Positions 59,158 through 64,000 of a DNA stretch of 64,000 bases are shown piece after piece. Below the pieces are notes generated by a model. The model was not told the DNA's origin. It saw only the letters and a program-made list of their open reading frames with translations, and made no database searches. Positions within the stretch are counted from its first letter, which is position 1, and every line of letters begins with the position of its first letter. Source of the stretch: Candidatus Marinamargulisbacteria bacterium (GTDB lineage Bacteria > Margulisbacteria > Marinamargulisbacteria > UBA817); NCBI GenBank assembly GCA_023262965.1, contig JALQXX010000004.1, positions 1 through 64,000 on the forward strand, read 5' to 3'. The position numbers were made by a program, and so were the translations under genes.

Positions 59158-60375
59158 TTGGAGAAAAAAATAAGGTCAATAAACATTCAACTATCACAAA
59201 GAAGCGGCCCCCAACTAGAGACACTCCGTAATCAATCACCTGCTGCAAGCGGCCGCGCTACATCCGCTAATCGGCGTTCCCCATCCCCCAACAGAACGCT
59301 GATACCCACATCCGACTTAATCCAATCCGTTACGACCGAACCGGGCTTTTCCGAGACAGAAAAAATTAAAGCGGTGGATTTAATCAGTCCACCCGGCTCG
59401 TGTGACATGGTCAACGAAGCCACCATTGCAGCACTCACAGGGGTATTAAAGAGCGGTATTCCTTCCGATAAAAAAGTGGCGGTACATATATTATTAAAAT
59501 TACTATATTTGTCAAAAAAAAATGATGAGTTATTATTGTGGTACAAATCCAATATTTTAACAGATGCGAATACCCATTTGATCCCCCTTTTGAATAATTC
59601 AGAGCCGGATCTTCTGGCAGATATTACCCGTCTCATGATGACCCTCATGACAAAAAATCCCTCCAGTCACGAAAAACTCCTATCCAATGGGTTGACTGAT
59701 GCACTCAACACCATGTTTGAGGATGAACAACGCATAAGCAGTGCTATTAAAATAGCGGTTTTTACATCGGCATTAAATGCGGCGAACACCATTCTAAAAA
59801 AAGATGACACAATTTTAAAAATATTTTACCACGCCATACCCCCTTCAACCGTTTCATGTGATGCAGACACACCATCAATCGCCAGTATTGTGATATTAGG
59901 CAACCTGTGCATGCATCCAGACGTCGCTAAAAAAATTTGTTCCTTGGGGGGCATTGAACTATTGACATGTCTCATCAACAATCAGCAAAATGCCTATGCG
60001 CAATTCAATGCATTGATCGCATTGAATAGCATCATCGTATCGGGATCACCGGATCATGCCATTGTGATTCAAAAGGCCATTGACTGGAATGCGATCCCCC
60101 GCTTATTCAGCAATTTAAATCAACACGTTTTAGAAAGCCCTATGAAACATGAAAAATCCCCCGCGCACTTGATACAGCATGCGCTTCATGCGTTAAACAC
60201 CATTGTACGCAATGCCAGCGACGATATTACGTCAAGCATAACAGCAATTACCCCACTTCGGAATTGTCTGATTAACTACAGCGCCCATGAATCTGCGATT
60301 TATTGTGCAGCCGCTAAGGATCTACTGGTATCCTTAAACCTGCTGCCATCGCATGTATCATCCCAACAATTGTAG
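59158..60375 (+). CDS. Armadillo/HEAT-repeat-like protein
   Basis: A 405-residue protein. Residues 1-65 are low-complexity, basic and serine/proline-rich. The rest reads as helical repeats in armadillo style: ALTGVLKSGI, LIPLLNNSEPDLLADI, GGIELLTCLINNQQ, ALIALNSIIVSG. Such solenoids bind proteins and are commoner in eukaryotes. The start is uncertain: TTG 59158 is used, no in-frame ATG occurs before about residue 85, and GGAG follows the TTG rather than preceding it. No signal peptide is visible. Confidence 0.65.
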   Translation: MEKKIRSINIQLSQRSGPQLETLRNQSPAASGRATSANRRSPSPNRTLIPTSDLIQSVTTEPGFSETEKIKAVDLISPPGSCDMVNEATIAALTGVLKSGIPSDKKVAVHILLKLLYLSKKNDELLLWYKSNILTDANTHLIPLLNNSEPDLLADITRLMMTLMTKNPSSHEKLLSNGLTDALNTMFEDEQRISSAIKIAVFTSALNAANTILKKDDTILKIFYHAIPPSTVSCDADTPSIASIVILGNLCMHPDVAKKICSLGGIELLTCLINNQQNAYAQFNALIALNSIIVSGSPDHAIVIQKAIDWNAIPRLFSNLNQHVLESPMKHEKSPAHLIQHALHALNTIVRNASDDITSSITAITPLRNCLINYSAHESAIYCAAAKDLLVSLNLLPSHVSSQQL

Positions 60376-60394
60376 ATAGCCCGCCATTAAACTA

Positions 60395-60427
60395 GCCCCC
60401 AGTCGCATTAACGCATGGGGGCATTTG
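60395..60427 (+). terminator. Hairpin terminator after the ARM-like gene
   Basis: GCCCCCA (60395-60401) pairs with TGGGGGC (60416-60422) around a 14-base loop and is followed by a short T-rich ATTTGT. It separates the ARM-like gene from the secreted-protein operon. Confidence 0.65.
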
Positions 60428-60447
60428 TATCGATAATACCCCCCAGA

Positions 60448-60813
60448 ATGCGATATCTGTATTGGTGTATTATTGGCCTAAGTACCTGCCTGTATGGCAT
60501 TAATTTTGACATCCAAGCCATTCGGGTTGGCCCCAATCCATTGATTCAATCCCGTGATGGCTTGGCGATTAATTATGTCGCGACCATGCCCCATCAATCC
60601 CATTATTACTTGATTTCCCCCACCGGGGCCATTGTGTGGCAGCACCAGTACGAGGCCAATACCCCCCGTGTGAGCGCTGCGGGGGAATGCCAATTCAACC
60701 TAATCCCCAATCATGTTCTTCAGGAATTACCCCCGCAATTGTATATTTTGATGAGTCAATTTATAACAGAATCCAAGACCATTCGCCATAAACAATATGT
60801 CATTCTTAAGTAA
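60448..60813 (+). CDS. Small secreted protein, unknown
   Basis: From ATG 60448 the product is 121 residues, with a signal peptide (about 1-18) and a beta-rich body with NYVATMPHQSHYYL and IVWQHQYEANTP. No family is recognised. An in-frame ATG at 60415 falls within the terminator hairpin, so 60448 is preferred. It overlaps the PorV-like gene by 17 bases and probably works with it and the fibre gene. Confidence 0.6.
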   Translation: MRYLYWCIIGLSTCLYGINFDIQAIRVGPNPLIQSRDGLAINYVATMPHQSHYYLISPTGAIVWQHQYEANTPRVSAAGECQFNLIPNHVLQELPPQLYILMSQFITESKTIRHKQYVILK

Positions 60814-61714
60814 GATTGGCGGCATTCTACTCATCAGTATGGCCGGCTGGGGCTTAACCACTCAAGACACCCCCCTGTTCAACCCCCATCTATCGGCCAC
60901 CAACTTGGGGTTGGGGCAATCCGCAACCGCATCCCAAGAAGGCATCGAATTTATGCTTCAAAATCCCGCCAGCATTACCGATCAGCAAAGCATCGCCTTT
61001 CAGGCCAGTCGGTATTTGGGAATTGACTACAACGCCATGGCCTTTACATTTCCCATATATGGGATCAATCTGGGCATCCATTATTTGGGCGCTTACCTAC
61101 CCAATATTCAACGGTCCATTCGATCCGATAATGATGTGATTGTGAATCTGGACGATACGGTTCCTTATGAATTTCATCATGTATCGGTGTGCTTGGCCAA
61201 ACGTTTTTGGGGCGTTTATGTTGGCGTCGGGGCCAATTATCAAATCCTTCGGTTAGATGATCGTCAATTAAACGCACTCAAACAATTTGCTGGCATACAG
61301 GTATCCTTATTACCAGGACTCACCGCTGGCGCGTCCATTCAAAATTTTTCCAACACCCCCTCATCCGGAAACGCACTTCAATCACCCGATCCCATAACCG
61401 CGCTGGGGGTATCCGTAGACATATCCCCTCAAACACGGATGAATATTGCGATTATTCACAATAAAAATACAATTGCCACACACCCCACCTTGCATTACGG
61501 TATTTCGCATTATATTACCGACTATTTGCCCATTCGATTGGGATTGGATCACAATCGATTCAGTGCCGGCCTTGGATTTAGCATGGAGCCCCTTCATATT
61601 AACGTCGGTTGGGCCCAATCCATTGATGCCATCACCGAAAATCAATGGATGATGGGCATTGTATACGATATATCCACCACACCATTGTCTAAAAAATTCA
61701 TTCAACAACCATAG
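60797..61714 (+). CDS. PorV/PorQ-like outer-membrane protein
   Basis: A 305-residue barrel-like protein with a signal peptide. The post-signal SATNLGLGQSATASQEGIE and MLQNPASITDQQ match the start of PorV/UPF0164-type proteins, which in Bacteroidetes belong to the type IX secretion system. Many strands follow, but the C-terminus (KKFIQQP) lacks an aromatic last residue. No other type IX gene is visible, so a secretion role is only suggested. It lies between a small secreted protein and the right-hand fibre gene. Confidence 0.68.
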   Translation: MSFLSKIGGILLISMAGWGLTTQDTPLFNPHLSATNLGLGQSATASQEGIEFMLQNPASITDQQSIAFQASRYLGIDYNAMAFTFPIYGINLGIHYLGAYLPNIQRSIRSDNDVIVNLDDTVPYEFHHVSVCLAKRFWGVYVGVGANYQILRLDDRQLNALKQFAGIQVSLLPGLTAGASIQNFSNTPSSGNALQSPDPITALGVSVDISPQTRMNIAIIHNKNTIATHPTLHYGISHYITDYLPIRLGLDHNRFSAGLGFSMEPLHINVGWAQSIDAITENQWMMGIVYDISTTPLSKKFIQQP

Positions 61715-61793
61715 CCATAATCCCCTACCATGTTTAACCACAACCCAAATCGGGAATAAATCCAATAATGATTGTTAACGTATTGATAAACAA

Positions 61794-64000
61794 ATGAACC
61801 AAAATAAAATTGTATTGCTGGTAATCCTGACCCTACTATCTTTTGGTATTTGGAGCGCGTCGCCATCAACCATGGTGGTTCAGGCCCGTGTCTTTGTGAA
61901 TGGGGTTAGCAATTATACGGGGACACTGGATATGATTATTGGTATTTACCATCCAGACAACGACACCGATTCACTTTGGTCCGAGAAGCAATCCCGTATT
62001 CCAATTACCAATGGCCAATTTTCCACCGTTATCGGCCAAACAAACCCCATTGACCCAGCCATTTTTGATAATCTGGATTTGCGTATTGGGTTTGCCCCTT
62101 ACCAAAACAATCAACCATTAGCCCCCACATTTATCGACTTAAAGTCAACCCCATACGCCTTTCATAGCGAACGCGCCAATTATGCCAATCGATTGGCCAA
62201 TGAAAGCCTACTTAAATTGGATGAAACAAACCTGCGTGTGGGTATTAATACGGAAGACCCCGCGTATACCCTGGATGTGAATGGCACGGTGAATGCCACC
62301 GAATTTATTGGGGATGGATCCCAACTGACCAATATTCAAATATCCGATGAACGGCTTGTTTGGTCGCAATCCGATACCCCTGGCGATATTTATTACGATG
62401 GCGGCAATGTCGGGATTAATACCGACACGCCCTCGGCGTTTTTAGAGGTTAGTGGGAATGCGGTTATTAGCGGCAATTTAACCGTTTTGGGAACCCTCAA
62501 TGCCACGTATTTAAAAGGCGATGGATCCTTTATTACCAATTTAAATGCCAATGAATTGTCATCTGGAACACTGCATAGCGATCGATTGGTTGGCGACTAC
62601 CCCAATATTACTGGTCTGGGAACCATCACCAGCGGAACATGGCAAGCAACGCGCATTGACAATGCGTATATTGATCCCACATTAACCTTAGATGGCGCCA
62701 CATTGAAAGGGGAAAATTTTGTATCTGGCAATATAACGCTTTTGGGGTCAACCATTATTACGGGCAATCATACCTTAGCGATTGAATCGCCCTCATGGAA
62801 TATTGAGGCCGACGGCCGTTTAACCGTAGCTTCCTTGCGCGTGGGTAAAACCACCCTATCAACCAATGGCATTCACAGTGAGTCGAGCAATGGTTTTTCG
62901 ATATCCACTGGGGAATCCATTGTGTTTCTATCACCTACTGGATCAATTGGTATCAATACACGGGCGCCTGCTGCTGAATTTCATGTCAATGGGGGGCTTT
63001 TATTGGGGGATTCGGCCGTTGAATCCAATGGAATGATTCGATTCAAGGAGAACCAATTTCAGGGGTTTCGAAACAATGAATGGGTTCAATTGGATTATGT
63101 CGCTGATTTTGATCCGCATGCGCTACATGCCGAAGGTGATAAAACTAAAAATGTCGTGTACGTAACATCGAAAGGCAATGTCGGTATTGGGGGCATTTCA
63201 CCCGACAATATTACCGATCATCTAACCACCAGCGGAAACGTTGTTTTCAAAGGCTATTCGCTGGGCAGTGAATTGCCGGATTTATCGGTCCGTGGAACCG
63301 GAACACGGTTAATATGGTATCCCAAAAAAACCGCCTTTCGTGCCGGATTTGCCGATACGGATGAATGGGATGATGCCAATATTGGGATTAACAGTGTGGT
63401 ATTTGGGCATTCTGGAAAAGCGGATGCCGAAAACACAACCATTATTGGCGGACAATCCAATACCAATAGCGGGAAATCCAGCGTTATTGTTGGTGGATCG
63501 TCCAATACCATTCGCGACGGCGTCACATTTTCGACGATTATTGGCGGGGGGTCTTCTTCGGAGGGCGGGAATACCATTGAATCCGGCAATTTTAGCACCA
63601 TTGTTTCGGGACATTCGAATACAATACGTGGCAATTACGCCACAATACTGGGCGGTAGTAACAACACCGTTAATGCAGACTATAGTGTTGCGATGGGAAG
63701 CAACATTACCATTGCCCATCCCGGAACCATTATTTTTTCGGATGGACAAGAGAAACGTGAATCAACCAGCCCTTTTCAATTTTTAATTTTTGCCGAGGGC
63801 AATGTCGGTATCAATCGATTGCCCCAACCCGATGTCACCCTATCCGTATACGGCCCCGTTGAAGCCACGTATTTTATTGGAGATGGTAGTCAATTAACCA
63901 ATATTTCTGCCATCCAGCTTGACGGGCATAGTACATCGTTACATTCTACACCTGGACATATTTACGTAAGCGACAATGAGGGTTATTTACCCGAGGGCAG
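61794..64000 (+). CDS. Second fibre-like secreted protein, 3' end beyond right edge
   Basis: The frame stays open from ATG at about 61794 to the edge, giving about 735 residues. A signal peptide (about 1-22) precedes a beta domain closing with KSTPYAFHS, then modules with LDVNGTVNATEF, GDGSQLTN and NVGIN. About residues 535-640 contain short strand repeats such as TTIIGGQSNT and SVIVGGSSNT, like the head of trimeric autotransporter adhesins. The plan matches the left-edge gene, but the modules are more diverged from one another. A surface role is inference. Confidence 0.78.
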   Translation, partial: MNQNKIVLLVILTLLSFGIWSASPSTMVVQARVFVNGVSNYTGTLDMIIGIYHPDNDTDSLWSEKQSRIPITNGQFSTVIGQTNPIDPAIFDNLDLRIGFAPYQNNQPLAPTFIDLKSTPYAFHSERANYANRLANESLLKLDETNLRVGINTEDPAYTLDVNGTVNATEFIGDGSQLTNIQISDERLVWSQSDTPGDIYYDGGNVGINTDTPSAFLEVSGNAVISGNLTVLGTLNATYLKGDGSFITNLNANELSSGTLHSDRLVGDYPNITGLGTITSGTWQATRIDNAYIDPTLTLDGATLKGENFVSGNITLLGSTIITGNHTLAIESPSWNIEADGRLTVASLRVGKTTLSTNGIHSESSNGFSISTGESIVFLSPTGSIGINTRAPAAEFHVNGGLLLGDSAVESNGMIRFKENQFQGFRNNEWVQLDYVADFDPHALHAEGDKTKNVVYVTSKGNVGIGGISPDNITDHLTTSGNVVFKGYSLGSELPDLSVRGTGTRLIWYPKKTAFRAGFADTDEWDDANIGINSVVFGHSGKADAENTTIIGGQSNTNSGKSSVIVGGSSNTIRDGVTFSTIIGGGSSSEGGNTIESGNFSTIVSGHSNTIRGNYATILGGSNNTVNADYSVAMGSNITIAHPGTIIFSDGQEKRESTSPFQFLIFAEGNVGINRLPQPDVTLSVYGPVEATYFIGDGSQLTNISAIQLDGHSTSLHSTPGHIYVSDNEGYLPEG

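Noticed and set aside
60797-61714. Evidence of a type IX secretion system
   Set aside because: A PorV-like protein alone is not enough. No PorU, SprA or C-terminal sorting domain is visible in the window.

Overview
The window is a dense stretch of a bacterial chromosome with about 60 protein genes on both strands. Many genes overlap by 4 to 65 bases, and no gap exceeds about 180 bases. I see no rRNA, tRNA, insertion sequence, prophage or CRISPR array. The cell should have two membranes: there are porin-like and PorV-like outer-membrane proteins, an Mla-type lipid transporter, a PpiD/SurA-like chaperone, RseP and FtsEX. Manganese-type superoxide dismutase, peroxiredoxin, HemB and a cyclopropane-type lipid methylase point to oxygen exposure. 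Gene content and architecture suggest an uncultured diderm lineage. Marinamargulisbacteria-like is only an impression and would need a phylogeny of RpoD, ClpB or GlyS.

Layout. Bases 1-4340 (minus) hold the start of a very long repetitive secreted fibre-like protein, cut by the left edge. Bases 4434-10511 (plus) carry glyQ-glyS and then a DAHP synthase, a BioD-like/DRTGG protein and a polyprenyl diphosphate synthase joined by 4-base overlaps. Bases 10495-14170 hold gcvH, a TPR-like gene, a DUF2177 membrane protein, and a porin/FMN-binding/PepSY operon behind twin palindromes. Bases 14314-21117 carry a GNAT acetyltransferase, a YbiT-like ABC-F protein, clpB, rplY and rpoD. Bases 21247-25947 carry mlaE-mlaF-mlaD-pyrF, fbp and a 41-residue small ORF. 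Bases 25928-33616 carry aroE, thiC, a large unknown protein, bioB and a peroxiredoxin-sodA operon. Bases 33722-38493 are a lipid-modification operon: an FAD oxidoreductase, a DUF1365-cyclopropane synthase fusion, a DUF1295 protein and a secreted protein.

Bases 38447-45767 carry a lipoprotein, a 13-codon ORF, rpmG and the plus-strand run rseP-tkt-ftsE-ftsX-PpiD-like. Bases 45804-57369 carry a helical-repeat protein, aroK, miaB, mtaB, a PP2C-like phosphatase with an SGAA repeat, hemB-proA-like-aldo/keto reductase, a DCC protein, a SPOR protein, maf and mreB. Bases 57359-64000 carry a metallopeptidase-like protein, an ARM-repeat-like protein, and two secreted or outer-membrane proteins ahead of a second fibre-like gene cut by the right edge.

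How it fits together. Much of the content is housekeeping: translation, aromatic amino acids, vitamins, haem, the pentose phosphate pathway and envelope biogenesis. Several accessory modules stand out: the two fibre genes, the flavoprotein/porin cluster, the lipid methylation operon, an MCE protein with a barrel-like tail, and eukaryote-like PP2C and ARM proteins. At least nine genes have an extended -10 box (TGRTAnAnT) ending only 6-12 bases before the start codon, which suggests leaderless or very short-leader mRNAs alongside Shine-Dalgarno genes.
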